Source: Tritrichomonas foetus
Lineage: Eukaryota > Parabasalia > Tritrichomonadida > Tritrichomonadidae
Direction of reading: 5' to 3'
NCBI GenBank assembly: GCA_001839685.1
Contig: MLAK01000790.1
Span: forward strand, 1-62,590
DNA: 62,590 nucleotides
Part shown: one piece after another, positions 20,742 to 30,216 of the stretch
How positions within the stretch are numbered: position 1 is the first letter of the stretch
Layout: every line of letters starts with the position of its first letter
The notes under the pieces: model-generated
The model's database searches: none
Seen by the model: only the letters and a program-made list of their open reading frames with translations
What the model was told of the DNA's origin: nothing
Translations under genes and position numbers: made by a program

Positions 20742-21007
20742 ATATCATCAAAATCTCTACAATTGTGCATGAAGTCATAATTTTATTCATTCCAATCTCC
20801 TAATAGTATATGTATAACGCCTTGGTTAAGATTTATTTCCATATTTGATTCATTTCAAAATATGAATATCGATTTCACAATTGAAAAAATTGTAATTAAT
20901 TTTTAAAATGAAAAAGTGTTCTAATTGAAGTCAATATTATGCTTTTCTTAATAACTAGTTTCAATGATTTGTCAAAAAAATATCAAAAAAATGTTTATAA
21001 TACATTT

Positions 21008-21706
21008 TTATCCAACAATCATATATTGTACAAATGAAAACATGTTCTTGTAGCTAGGAAGCATCGATCTTGCAATTGAAATGCCACCAGTGATCATTCC
21101 TGTGACGAAAGAACCAGTTCCTGCCTTTTTCATAACTTTATGAACAATTTCTTCTGAATCTTTATTTGTATACAAAGAAAGTGAAACAGGGTAAATCGTT
21201 GTTGCCGTTATCAAATTTGATGTGAATGCGCGAGCAAAAGTAAAACCGAAATTTGTCATAAAATTGTCACTTTTTGGATTAATCAAATACTTTGAAAAAG
21301 TCGAAATTGTATTTTTGAAGCATTGATATGAGCATTCAACTTTTAATTCTGTTGAAAGCCCGCGAAGCATTCTTGGGTAATTTTTGAAGTTAGTATAGTA
21401 TTTTAAGAAGAAAATGTCAATTGGTGGTTTCGGTTCAGGCGATTCTTTGTATTCGTTATTGATATTTTGGAATGCGATTGTAAAGATAGATCGACTTGCG
21501 CCAATAGCAACACCTTTGATTGGTGCAATTAATAAGCTACGAGTAAAGTTTTCTTTCGACATCGGTTTCTTTCCGTATTGAACGTAATTTTTTTCGAGGA
21601 TTTGCAGAGAAGGTTGAAGAAGAGCACTGTACATTTCTGATGTATATGGCTCAATATTCACCAAGTGAAATTGATTCGGGCGATGATTAGTTGTGTTGTA
21701 CGTCAT
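21008..21706 (-). CDS. Hypothetical membrane-associated protein
   Basis: 232 residues from the ATG at 21706. There are several Gly/Ser-containing weakly hydrophobic segments: around IAPIKGVAIGASRSIF, FTFARAFTSNLITATTIYPVSLSL, GTGSFVTGMITGGISIA, and the C-terminal SFVQYMIVG. The pattern of short amphipathic membrane helices faintly recalls mitochondrial-carrier or other hydrogenosomal membrane proteins, but no PxD/ExxR carrier signature is visible, so this is only a guess. It is divergent from the TMEM18-like gene with 198 bp between start codons. An AACTTTTT motif lies at 21731-21738. Confidence 0.7.
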   Translation of the reverse strand: MTYNTTNHRPNQFHLVNIEPYTSEMYSALLQPSLQILEKNYVQYGKKPMSKENFTRSLLIAPIKGVAIGASRSIFTIAFQNINNEYKESPEPKPPIDIFFLKYYTNFKNYPRMLRGLSTELKVECSYQCFKNTISTFSKYLINPKSDNFMTNFGFTFARAFTSNLITATTIYPVSLSLYTNKDSEEIVHKVMKKAGTGSFVTGMITGGISIARSMLPSYKNMFSFVQYMIVG

Positions 21707-21904
21707 TCTAGATTTACAAAAGAATTGACTAACTTTTTCTGTGATTTATGAATAATTTTTATCAAATCACAATTCACCTATATATTGAATTTAATTGTTC
21801 TTTGAACCATTATTTGGCTTTAATAATACAATTTAATAACCAAATAACATCTGAATTAACAAACTCCATAAAAAGATCCTCCATTCTCTCTTCCTGTGAG
21901 AAAC

Positions 21905-22411
21905 ATGTGGAAAGAATTAATACATTCTTGCGAAAGACTTGTCACATTGATATCAATAATATTGCACCAGTTTATTATTCCTAATTATTTTGATAGACCA
22001 ATTTTATATTTACTTGGCTTTTATTTAATATGGTTTACATTATTGATTAAATTCAGACATGTTTTGCTGCCCACAACGGTGATTTTCTTTTTCTCATGTT
22101 TGGTAATATTTTTTATTCCATCATTTAACATTTTCTTTGGTTCTTACTGGAATCATCTCGGATTCTCCAGAAATTATTTTGATGTTGATGGATACTTCAT
22201 TTCTGCATTTTTATTCATTCCATTTAGCCTAACAATATTATTTACGGTTTTTCTCTTTTTTTGCGATTTATGCAAAATGTTGGCTGTTCACCACTTTTTT
22301 GAGCATAGAATTCCCCAGGAAAGCATTTTGAATACGCCTGTAACATCAACTAGATCCAAGTATCTCGAACAAACAAAACGAAAAAGAATGAAACACAATG
22401 AACAAGAATGA
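21905..22411 (+). CDS. TMEM18-like nuclear-envelope membrane protein
   Basis: 168 residues from the ATG at 21905 (the frame is open to a GTG slightly upstream). Four hydrophobic segments are followed by a basic tail. The segment NYFDVDGYFISAFLFIPF aligns with the conserved YFDSRGMFISIVFSAP of TMEM18, and the topology and length (animal TMEM18 about 140 residues) agree. TMEM18 proteins sit in the nuclear envelope. The C-terminus (KRKRMKHNEQE) is encoded by the first units of a 20-bp minisatellite, which also supplies the stop codon. Repeat-length change would therefore alter the tail. Confidence 0.75.
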   Translation: MWKELIHSCERLVTLISIILHQFIIPNYFDRPILYLLGFYLIWFTLLIKFRHVLLPTTVIFFFSCLVIFFIPSFNIFFGSYWNHLGFSRNYFDVDGYFISAFLFIPFSLTILFTVFLFFCDLCKMLAVHHFFEHRIPQESILNTPVTSTRSKYLEQTKRKRMKHNEQE

Positions 22412-22845
22412 AACACAATGAACAAGAATTAAGCACAAAGAACAAGAATTAAGCACAAAGAACAAGAATNNNNNNNNNNNNNNNNNNNNNNNNNNNNNNN
22501 NNNNNNNNNNNNNNNNNNNNNNNNNNNNNNNNNNNNNNNNNNNNNNNNNNNNNNNNNNNNNNNNNNNNNNNNNNNNNNNNNNNNNNNNNNNNNNNNNNNN
22601 NNNNNNNNNNNNNNNNNNNNNNNNNNNNNNNNNNNNNNNNNNNNNNNNNNNNNNNNNNNNNNNNNNNNNNNNNNNNNNNNNNNNNNNNNNNNNNNNNNNN
22701 NNNNNNNNNNNNNNNNNNNNNNNNNNNNNNNNNNNNNNNNNNNNNNNNNNNNNNNNNNNNNNNNNNNNNNNNNNNNNNNNNNNNGAACAAGAATTAAGCA
22801 CAAAGAACAAGAATGAAACACAATGAACAAGAATGAAACACAATA
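22385..22845. repeat. 20-bp minisatellite interrupted by an assembly gap
   Basis: Units of 20 bp of the type GAACAAGAATGAAACACAAT and GAACAAGAATTAAGCACAAA run tandemly on both sides of 315 N (22470-22784). Both unit variants appear on each side, with the TTAAGCACAAA variant innermost. The array covers the end and stop codon of the TMEM18-like gene. The true array length is unknown. Confidence 0.93.
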
Positions 22846-23323
22846 AAAAGATTTGTTTGTAATTAATAAAAAAATTAATTTAAAATTTTTACGCAGTAAC
22901 ATTTTTCTTTTTTTTTTTTTATGATTAAAATATGATCAGCTATTATTAACAACATATCAAATGGCATGATACCTGGAATAGAAAGCGTATAACATTATTT
23001 GATAACAGGAAAACAAAAAATTGTTAATGATTTTATGTTTTTCGCGCTATTCAGTATAATTATTCAGTGTTATTATATTTTATGATATAAATGATATAAT
23101 TAAAACATTGAATATCTTTTTTATGATATTAAAAATTCACAATTTATATTGATACGAACAAGCCATGAATTTAACTTTAATAGTAAATATAATTTGGCAT
23201 TATATGCATATACAACACTTACAGATGATAATAATGAAGAGGATCTGGGTTCTACCAATTCAATTGATTATTCTCCGCCCATTTATAAGCAGTTTGTAAA
23301 CTTCAGAAAAGTGGCTAAATTTT
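22846..23323. other. Intergenic upstream of BTB gene 1
   Basis: Very AT-rich. An open frame at 23149-23433 begins with TTG, contains no Met after it, and overlaps the BTB gene in another frame. I do not call it. No recognisable promoter motif is seen. Confidence 0.45.
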
Positions 23324-24718
23324 ATGGAGAAGGAATACCATATCAACACACGAATTATTCCAAAAGCGCTCGAATATCTAAACAACAAACAATTTATAGA
23401 TTGTATTTTGACCGACGGACAATACAAATATAATGCTCATAAAATTATCCTCTCGCAACAATCTCAATGGTTTTTTAATTATTTCGACAGGCACCCAACA
23501 CTAGACGCTATACAGGAAGTTCCTATCCCGTTTAATCCGAACGATATCATGAAAAATTTGATCGAATTTTTATATTCACAACCTCTCCGTTTAACAATTG
23601 ATAATGCAGTAACTTATCTGAAGGCATCTGAAGTTTATGGAATAGCCAAACTCAAAATGGTGATTACTTCATATTTATCTGATGTTGTTCATAATCAAAA
23701 TTTGATTCTAAAAATTACAAAGCAATTCACAGAATATGGACTTATTGATTCGGCCATTGAATATGTTGGTGAGCTTGCAACAATTTTATGTGAATCACCA
23801 AAGCATAAAAGACGAATTGTGTATGACTCGATATGTCCAGAAATTTTAGCAGCCATTTTAAAGAACAAAAAGTTCAATAAATATTCAGAAACAGGAAAAA
23901 TTGAAATCATTGACGAATTTGTAGGAGATAAACAATTAACAGAAAATGAGAAACAAAGTTTAGAAACAGTAATTGACTGGTCTAAAGAGAAGTCTTATCT
24001 ACACTTTGTTAGAAATAGTTGTAATTGGGTTACAGCAGCTACTTCTCGACCACTGATTAAAAAAATACTTGATATTCGACGAAAGGATATCAATATATTT
24101 GAAGAAGAAATGAAAAATCCAACATCGTCGATGATTAGTCGATGGTATCCTTTCGTTTGGGCTGAATGTATTGCCAACGCAACTGAATGTACAAAATCTC
24201 CAACTATCGATGTTGTTTCTTATGCTAATAGGTTAGGGAAAATTACAAGCAAATCATATAGTCCTGTAAAATACGGTCTCTTGCAAGCAAATGCAACTCC
24301 TCAATTTGCACAATTATTTGGTGTTGAAAATGCACTTCATGATTCAGATTCGAATTATTACCTATCACAAGATATGAGCTTTGATGCGAATTACCACAAA
24401 CCATTTTATAGTTTATTGTTTTCACCAAGTTCGCACTTTTTCCCAACCAAAATTACAATTCGATCTGACATACCACGAAAACTTGATACAAAAAGACAAT
24501 ATCCAAAAGCAATCATTCTTGAAGGAAATACTGGTGCTGGACAATTAACTGACCCAATATGTGACAATGTTGAATTCAAAGATGGAATTGCTGATCAACA
24601 GCTAAAACTGAACGTTCCTGTGGCTTCATTAAAAATTACGTTAAAGGGTGAAGAAGCGAATGGTGGATCTATGTTGCGCATTAGATATATAGACGTGAAA
24701 GGATATTTTATGCCATGA
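23324..24718 (+). CDS. BTB/POZ protein with C-terminal beta-rich domain
   Basis: 464 residues. A BTB domain spans about residues 20-120: FIDCILTDGQYKYNAHKIILSQQSQWF shows the usual strand, then H-K-I-L before the dimer helix. A helical BACK-like region follows, and then a C-terminal region from about 300 resembling the discoidin-type module that ends many trichomonad BTB proteins (VPVASLKITLKGEEANGG...LRIRYIDVKGYF). BTB proteins often act as Cullin-3 adaptors, but no such role is shown here. A second member lies at 56777-58369. The start could lie upstream if a frameshift joins the overlapping TTG-initiated frame, which I think unlikely. Confidence 0.8.
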   Translation: MEKEYHINTRIIPKALEYLNNKQFIDCILTDGQYKYNAHKIILSQQSQWFFNYFDRHPTLDAIQEVPIPFNPNDIMKNLIEFLYSQPLRLTIDNAVTYLKASEVYGIAKLKMVITSYLSDVVHNQNLILKITKQFTEYGLIDSAIEYVGELATILCESPKHKRRIVYDSICPEILAAILKNKKFNKYSETGKIEIIDEFVGDKQLTENEKQSLETVIDWSKEKSYLHFVRNSCNWVTAATSRPLIKKILDIRRKDINIFEEEMKNPTSSMISRWYPFVWAECIANATECTKSPTIDVVSYANRLGKITSKSYSPVKYGLLQANATPQFAQLFGVENALHDSDSNYYLSQDMSFDANYHKPFYSLLFSPSSHFFPTKITIRSDIPRKLDTKRQYPKAIILEGNTGAGQLTDPICDNVEFKDGIADQQLKLNVPVASLKITLKGEEANGGSMLRIRYIDVKGYFMP

Positions 24719-25012
24719 AGATCTTTATTTTATTTATTTTTATTTAAATGTCTCACTATTTATTTAAGTATTTTCATGATTCTTAAATCTGAATTTTCAT
24801 CCTAGAGTGTTTTGAAAATGTAATAATTCTGCAAATGACTAAAAATTATCAACATTTAATGATAATGAAAATAACAATGAATAAAAACGAAAAGAGAGTT
24901 GAAAATGAAAATCTAATAAAAAGTCATCATCAAAATACGATTGTATGAATATACGTCTAATATATTTAAATAACAAAAATATCAAAAAAATAAATAAAGT
25001 ATTCCCAACAAT

Positions 25013-26302
25013 TCAGGTGAAATCAAGTATTCCAACTGTAAGGAGGAGATCATATATCTTAGAAATTTCAAATTGGTGCTCATTATCCATTTTAAGAGCA
25101 TCTTCCTTCGTGAGAACACCTCTCCAAGTTGATTCCCGTACTAACAGACACTTCAAACCGAGGTAAAGTTGAGGATGAATATGTTCAATTGCGCAAAGTT
25201 GTGATTCTGTGGGAGAAAGGAACTCATCGTTCTTTATTGACATTTCCCCATGGATTCTATTGAATTCGGTGACAAGTTCGTTCCAGTGATCAAACTCAGA
25301 ATGTGGAATTCTTCCTTCTTTGATACACCTTAATAAGCTCGTAAAAAAATCCCCTTCAGCATGCGACCTTACACCATTCTTCTGCCATTGGTAAAGTTTA
25401 TGAATTGATTCGACAAACCTTATTCGTTTGTGTAATCCCGACGAAAATCGTTGCATGTTTTCATATCCATAATAAGGTGCAAGTGATATGATTCTATTGT
25501 CTATAGCTCTTTCAGCTTTTGAAAGTCCACCTAAAACTCGAAGCTCATCTTTTTCGCCACGTGCTACAGGTTTCACTTCTTGATTTTGAACGTCCCAGTC
25601 TTCAATCACTTTTGTTCTAAATCTACGTTCTGCTAACTGACCGTTATATGAAAGAAGGAGACAAATTTTATTTTTGAACGATTCAAAAGTATCTTCCTCA
25701 ATCTTAAACTCAATTTTAGCAACTAGCATTTCCGCGTCATTATTCCAATCAACTTCGAACTCGTGACGATAAGGCATGTATCCTGAATATTCAGCAGGTA
25801 TAGTTTTTTCTTTCTTATTTTTCTCATTCATGTGCTTTTCATGTGCAACTGATGGACAGGACTCAACCGGGCGCGTATCGTACGGTGGTGGCGGAGGTTT
25901 TGGGATTGGCGCCAATATCCGATCCGCGATTGGAAGGGGAGCCGTCGGCGAATGTAAGTAGACACCTATGTAATGTGATTCACAATCAATTGCGTTTTTC
26001 GATTTCATAAAATTTGCGATATCATTCCAATTCCCTAATCCGAAAATCTTAACGCCGTACAATAAAAGTATTTCATCATGCGCATCCCAGTCTTGGGTGT
26101 AGAGAGAACCTGGTTTAGGCTCAATAACAATAAAATTATGGGTTCTAACATGATTTTCTGTTTCCATACCAACTGAAAGGCATTGAAGGCATTGGTTATA
26201 GTCTAAACATCGTTGACAGCGAACATATCTCTCGTTAAGTAGAACTCTTCGGCAACATGAACAAGTCGTATTCTCTTTTTTTAATCGTTTCGATTGCGAC
26301 AT
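25013..26302 (-). CDS. ADA2: Transcriptional adaptor ADA2
   Basis: 429 residues. The N-terminal ZZ-type zinc finger (CSCC...CQRCLDYNQCLQC...HVRTHNF) is followed directly by a SANT/Myb domain (DWDAHDEILLLYGVKIFGLGNWNDIANFM). A SWIRM domain lies at the C-terminus (LSPTESQLCAIEHIHPQLYL...LLTVGILDF). This order is diagnostic for ADA2, which activates the GCN5 acetyltransferase inside SAGA-type nuclear complexes. Length matches the family (about 430). The internal stretch of Pro residues (PIPKPPPPPYDTRP) is an ordinary linker. It is divergent from the LEM-like gene, with 236 bp shared between the start codons. Confidence 0.95.
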   Translation of the reverse strand: MSQSKRLKKENTTCSCCRRVLLNERYVRCQRCLDYNQCLQCLSVGMETENHVRTHNFIVIEPKPGSLYTQDWDAHDEILLLYGVKIFGLGNWNDIANFMKSKNAIDCESHYIGVYLHSPTAPLPIADRILAPIPKPPPPPYDTRPVESCPSVAHEKHMNEKNKKEKTIPAEYSGYMPYRHEFEVDWNNDAEMLVAKIEFKIEEDTFESFKNKICLLLSYNGQLAERRFRTKVIEDWDVQNQEVKPVARGEKDELRVLGGLSKAERAIDNRIISLAPYYGYENMQRFSSGLHKRIRFVESIHKLYQWQKNGVRSHAEGDFFTSLLRCIKEGRIPHSEFDHWNELVTEFNRIHGEMSIKNDEFLSPTESQLCAIEHIHPQLYLGLKCLLVRESTWRGVLTKEDALKMDNEHQFEISKIYDLLLTVGILDFT

Positions 26303-26538
26303 TTTGGGATTCGTTTTCCTTTCAAATTATTGTGGTTATGGTCAAATTATATTGACATAAATATTCACCATGTATTGACCTGAGTGTTACCCTACGTCTG
26401 TTGAATTGGCCAAAAATCATCTGAAATATTATCTAAATGAGAAACTTTTACAATCAATAAATGGTCTACTTTTGGAAAAAAGTGTTGATTGATAAATAAT
26501 GTAACCATATTCTTATCAATTTCGTCAAGGAGGCTCAG

Positions 26539-27018
26539 ATGAATGCCAAAGATCTTGGCGACTTAAATGAATACTCGACGCGTAAGCTAATGTACATATG
26601 CTCTCAAAATAAAATTCCTTTGCCATTGCAGCCATCTCGACAAATTCTAATCGATTCGATAAAAAAGTTTTTTACAGAGAAAAAAAAGGCAGAAACACCA
26701 AAGGCAATTAAGCACCAAACAAATACCAATGGGATTCTCGAGACACCAAAGATTCCAATGACAAATGAAAATATGGCACCCAATGCCCAACCTACACCTA
26801 TTTATGTAAACAGATCGATATCGCCATCAAATCGTGGTTCGAGACAGCCATCCCCGGTACCCTCCCATGGCTACATTTCGCCAATCATTAATGCCCTTGC
26901 TGATCAGATGCAAAGAGAAGCAAATAGAAAAAATCCCAAAAGACTTAATTGCAACTTGATTTTTCTAATTTGCCTTCTTGTTTTTTTGATATTTGTTCTT
27001 ATATTATTACTCCTTTAG
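26539..27018 (+). CDS. LEM/SAP-like tail-anchored protein, possible nuclear-membrane protein
   Basis: 159 residues. Residues 1-48 (MNAKDLGDLNEYSTRKLMYI...SRQILIDSIKKFFTEKK) have the helix-turn-helix pattern of LEM, HeH or SAP modules: a conserved L-x-x-Y/L start, a Pro-rich turn (IPLPLQP), and a second helix ending in Lys. A Ser/Pro-rich linker follows, with RSISPSNRGSRQPSPVPS as possible phosphosites. One C-terminal membrane segment (CNLIFLICLLVFLIFVLILLLL) ends at the stop. A LEM-type domain plus a C-terminal anchor is the layout of inner nuclear membrane proteins such as emerin. This is inference from architecture. A motif of the AAAAAGTG type lies at 26477-26484. Confidence 0.7.
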   Translation: MNAKDLGDLNEYSTRKLMYICSQNKIPLPLQPSRQILIDSIKKFFTEKKKAETPKAIKHQTNTNGILETPKIPMTNENMAPNAQPTPIYVNRSISPSNRGSRQPSPVPSHGYISPIINALADQMQREANRKNPKRLNCNLIFLICLLVFLIFVLILLLL

Positions 27019-27361
27019 ATAAACTATCTCTTTAGATTCACATCATCACTATTTTCACTATTTATATTTCTAAATTTCTCTTTTACAGCTATGCCAAATA
27101 CAAACTCAAGAAAGAAAGAAAGAAAGAAGTAAAAAAATCTAGTAATGAAAAAGATGTTGGAAAAGAATCAATTCAAGCCTGATTTCATATGTAAGGTCAC
27201 TGGATGTGTTTGCGCTTAAGATCATAAATAGTTTTCCAAAGGTTGGTGAAAAAATATTATTTAATAGAAAAGATAGCAACTAATAAACTTGTGATTAAAA
27301 AAACAGACTCAAATTGTCGATAAGAGATTAATTAAGTACATTGAATGACTGAGTTACAATT
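27019..27361. other. Convergent intergenic with (AAAG)n microsatellite
   Basis: 343 bp between convergent genes. An (AAAG)-type microsatellite lies at about 27108-27129. A TTTTACAG next to an ATG at 27082-27093 looks splice-site-like, but no branch motif of the ACTAAC type or donor supports an intron. Confidence 0.5.
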
Positions 27362-28378
27362 TTAAGCCTTTCTTTTGATGAGTTTATCGAGTAATGCCTT
27401 TATGGTTTTCTTTGGAAGCCTTTCATCGAGCTTGCTGAGTTCTTCAACAAAGTAGGAATTTTCTTTTTCAACAAATTCGCTGTATAGCTTTTGGATGCCT
27501 ATTTGATCATATAATAATTTAACTTTTTCTTGTGATTCTTTTTCACTTTTACCGATATTTCCTAATATTTCATTTCGTTGCTCTTCGTTGGCATGATCAA
27601 GGGCAGTACAAGCCAGCCAAGTCACTTTTCCATCTGAAATATCAGTTCCAATTTTTCCTGTCACAGAAACATCGCCATAAACGTCCAACCAGTCATCTTG
27701 TGCTTGGAAATAAAATCCTACTCTTTTCAAATAATTTAAGAATTCGTCACTTTTTGATAACTCGGTTGGAACTTTTTGTGAAGCAATGCATCCAACCAAA
27801 AATGGGATTATTATTGTATAGTATGCAGTTTTGTTCTCAACTATGACTTTGTAGCAATCAAAACTATATGATTTACATTTATAATCAAATGATTGTCCCA
27901 TTGTCGTCAATACGTTAATTTTTCGAAACGCTGAAACAATTGAATCAACAACGGTCAAAGGAAGGTATTTCTCGCCTAATGATTCGACCAAAATGATGGC
28001 CAGATTTTCCATTATCAATACATCGTTGACGGCTGAATTTCCGACATTTGGCTTTAAATACCAGCACGTCTGGCCTCGTCTGGTTTCGCTGCGGTCCATT
28101 AAGTCGTCGGCGACCAAATAAGCGCCTTGAAGGACTTCTAATGCCCATCCAAGAATATAGCCAGGATAGGCTTCTTTGCTGTCTGGAGGGATATCAAGAA
28201 GCTCGCAATAAGTTGAAGCAGCTAGAATTCCGCGAAACATTTTTCCCCCTTTTGTGGAATAATGCAATAATTCGATGAAATGGTCGCGTACGAAATCGAC
28301 AGTCATTGACTTAAGATAGTCATCTATTATTTGGACGACGTTTGGATAGTAATCAAGGAAGTTTGATGCAGCGATCAT
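27362..28378 (-). CDS. Polyprenyl (farnesyl/geranylgeranyl) diphosphate synthase
   Basis: 338 residues from the ATG at 28378; the codon before it is TTG. The enzyme condenses isopentenyl diphosphate with allylic diphosphates. Both Asp-rich motifs are intact: DDLMD (about residues 91-95), followed by RSETRRGQ, and DDWLD (about 228-232), followed by KIGTDISDGKVTWL. GGKMFRG near residue 45 is the substrate-binding Lys/Arg region. Eukaryotic farnesyl synthases usually have two Phe at the fifth and fourth positions before the first motif. Here these are Ala and Tyr (QGAYLVADD), which may permit a longer product. Divergent from ribosomal protein L35, with 226 bp between start codons. A CACTTTTT motif on the gene strand (28394-28401) lies 15 bp before the ATG. 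Confidence 0.93.
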   Translation of the reverse strand: MIAASNFLDYYPNVVQIIDDYLKSMTVDFVRDHFIELLHYSTKGGKMFRGILAASTYCELLDIPPDSKEAYPGYILGWALEVLQGAYLVADDLMDRSETRRGQTCWYLKPNVGNSAVNDVLIMENLAIILVESLGEKYLPLTVVDSIVSAFRKINVLTTMGQSFDYKCKSYSFDCYKVIVENKTAYYTIIIPFLVGCIASQKVPTELSKSDEFLNYLKRVGFYFQAQDDWLDVYGDVSVTGKIGTDISDGKVTWLACTALDHANEEQRNEILGNIGKSEKESQEKVKLLYDQIGIQKLYSEFVEKENSYFVEELSKLDERLPKKTIKALLDKLIKRKA

Positions 28379-28604
28379 CAAGTAATAATTCGAAAAAGTG
28401 AATCGGTGTCAAATTAGATGGTTAAACCTGTAATTGTTAACTAAATCTTTAGAATGTGAATAGATTGAGAAAAAGTGAATAACGGTTTTTTCTTTATTAA
28501 TTGGCCAATTTATTCTGATTTTATTTGGCTGGATTGTGAAATAAGATTCACATATAACCGTAAAAATAAATACAAAAAGTTGATCATGGCTCGACCTTTC
28601 TATC
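28379..28604. promoter_or_regulatory. Compact divergent promoter, synthase/L35
   Basis: 226 bp separates two start codons. One AAAAAGTG (28394-28401) lies near the synthase ATG and one AAAAAGTT (28574-28581) lies 23 bp before the L35 ATG. A short upstream ATG at 28587 in another frame would read through the L35 start, so L35 transcription probably begins between 28587 and 28605, consistent with the very short leaders known in trichomonads. Confidence 0.45.
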
Positions 28605-28979
28605 ATGGGTCATCTTAAAGCACACGAACTTGCTGAAAAGAATCGTGCCGATCTCCTTGAAACACTCGCTACACTCGAGAAAAAGTTATTCGAACTTCGC
28701 GCTCAAATCGCCACACAGTCATCCCGTCAAAAGTTATCCGAGATTTTGACAGTCCGTCGCGATGTTGCCCGCGTTAAAACAGTTCTTATGGAACAACAAC
28801 GCAAGGCCCTCAAAGAAAAATACGCTGAAGCTAAGCACATTCCAAAAGATATCCGCAGTCATGAAGTTAAAGCAAGACGCCAACAACTTGCACCAAAGTA
28901 TGCCAATAAATTAACACCAAAGGCTGCCAAGAGAGCTAAGTTCTTGAGACCAGTTAAATTCGCGTTGAAAGCTGAGTAA
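28605..28979 (+). CDS. RPL35: 60S ribosomal protein L35 (uL29)
   Basis: 124 residues, matching the usual length of about 123. The N-terminal helices (HELAEKNRADLLETLATLEKKLFELRAQIATQ) and the segment EILTVRRDVARVKTVL are characteristic of uL29/L35. The basic C-terminus with LTPKAAKRAKFLRPVKFALKAE is the eukaryotic extension. The protein sits at the peptide exit tunnel of the large subunit. Codon use is less AT-rich than in neighbours, as expected for a highly expressed gene. Confidence 0.97.
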   Translation: MGHLKAHELAEKNRADLLETLATLEKKLFELRAQIATQSSRQKLSEILTVRRDVARVKTVLMEQQRKALKEKYAEAKHIPKDIRSHEVKARRQQLAPKYANKLTPKAAKRAKFLRPVKFALKAE

Positions 28980-29430
28980 ATAATGACATTTTTGATAACA
29001 TTATTTCATTATTTCTAATATTTACCATATTTTTGTATCAACAGCATTTTATGTCTCATGATACAGTTGAAGAAATATTGTTAACATCAGTTTGTATTTC
29101 CCAGTAAGTCTTCGATTTGCGGAAATTCTGTCTGGAGAATTTTTCGGGTTTGGTCAGGGAATCGTGTTTGTGGTAGACAGTTTGGTTAAATAAATGACTA
29201 TCATACAAGATGTATGAAATAACAAAAAGACTTTCATTTATTTGATACATAATTTGATGAAGTAAACAAAAACAAAACAAAGAAAGCAAAAACAAAACAA
29301 AGAAAAACAACAAAGAAGAACAAAACAAAGAAAGTAAAAACAAAACAAAGAAAACAAAAAAGAGAAGAAAAAGAAAAATTACCTCTAATCGATCATTTTA
29401 AAATAAATCTAATAAAATAATAAACACTGC
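28980..29430. repeat. Intergenic with A-rich polypurine repeat
   Basis: 451 bp. Between about 29263 and 29380 the sequence is an irregular A-rich repeat built from ACAAAACAAAGAAAGCAAAAAC-like units. It has no coding value; the frame on the reverse strand is low-complexity Phe/Leu/Ser. Confidence 0.7.
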
Positions 29431-30216
29431 TTAGTGACCTTGGTCGCGGATTCTTTTCAGAAGTTTTGACGCAATGTTATCTTTTCTCAGTTTCATAATC
29501 ACATTCTTATTTGAAATTTGGGGAATCTCCTCAACATCAACTTCCCAAAGTGGCTCATCTCCTTTCGCATACGTCTTGTTCAGTTTTTCAAAAACTTCAA
29601 GAACTTCATCGTCATCAATAGGTTCAATGTCCTCATTTTCATCAGCCTCGTCAATATTCTTCTTCTGAAAGTCATCACTGCTGCTAATTTTTGTGAGTTT
29701 TTTTTGCTTATCGTTTTTATTGACAATTGGGTTCAATCCTTTAATATTTTTGATGCCATCATCAACATCATCATCGGTTGAATCGTCTGAATCTGAGAGC
29801 AATTTAGGGGGCACTTTATGGCCCATATCGATTGGATAAATAACATCAGTAGTTGCGTCATCATCGTCATCATCATTTACCGGGGTTTGAATAGTTTTTG
29901 CAACAGCTGTTGCAAAAGCAGACGATTCAAGTAAGTCGTGGTCATCTGAATATTCTGAATTGAAATCACTTGAATCGTCACCTTTCAAATTTTTATTTCC
30001 TTTTTTGTTTCCTTTCTTATTTGAAATTTGAGTGAAATCATCGCTTGATTCTAAATCTAACGGTGGTGCCTTTTTATGCGAGTTATTTTTTCGAACTGGG
30101 ATGTCGTCGACGCTATCATTTTCATCACTTTCGCTGAGCTGTGGCGGTAATTCTTTTCGATTGTTTTTGACTGGTATATCAGTGGAATCGCTCGAACTAT
30201 CAAATCTCGATTTCAT
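29431..30216 (-). CDS. Acidic hypothetical protein
   Basis: About 261 residues from the ATG at 30216 (MKSRFDSSSDSTDIPVK). Another ATG at 30279 would add a hydrophobic leader. The protein is dominated by Asp, Ser and Lys, with repeated patterns of the form IPVKNNRKELPPQLSESDEND and IPVRKNNSHKKAPPLDLESSDD, which may be a degenerate internal repeat. A short ordered-looking C-terminal block follows (EPLWEVDVEEIPQISNKN...ASKLLKRIRDQG). No family is recognised. Acidic disordered proteins of this kind are often nuclear or chaperone-like, but that is not shown. Confidence 0.65.
   Translation of the reverse strand: MKSRFDSSSDSTDIPVKNNRKELPPQLSESDENDSVDDIPVRKNNSHKKAPPLDLESSDDFTQISNKKGNKKGNKNLKGDDSSDFNSEYSDDHDLLESSAFATAVAKTIQTPVNDDDDDDATTDVIYPIDMGHKVPPKLLSDSDDSTDDDVDDGIKNIKGLNPIVNKNDKQKKLTKISSSDDFQKKNIDEADENEDIEPIDDDEVLEVFEKLNKTYAKGDEPLWEVDVEEIPQISNKNVIMKLRKDNIASKLLKRIRDQGH

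Noticed and set aside
22385..22845. CRISPR-like array
   Set aside because: Units are contiguous 20-bp tandem repeats without unique spacers, in a eukaryotic context.
23149..23433. Open frame overlapping the start of BTB gene 1
   Set aside because: It starts with TTG, has no ATG, and overlaps the better-supported BTB frame. I could not show a frameshift joining them.
27050..27200. Possible spliceosomal intron near TTTTACAG at 27082
   Set aside because: No matching donor or trichomonad-type branch/acceptor block, and both neighbouring genes are complete without it.
29056..29343. 95-codon reverse-strand frame
   Set aside because: Mostly translation of an A-rich tandem repeat (Phe/Leu/Ser low complexity).
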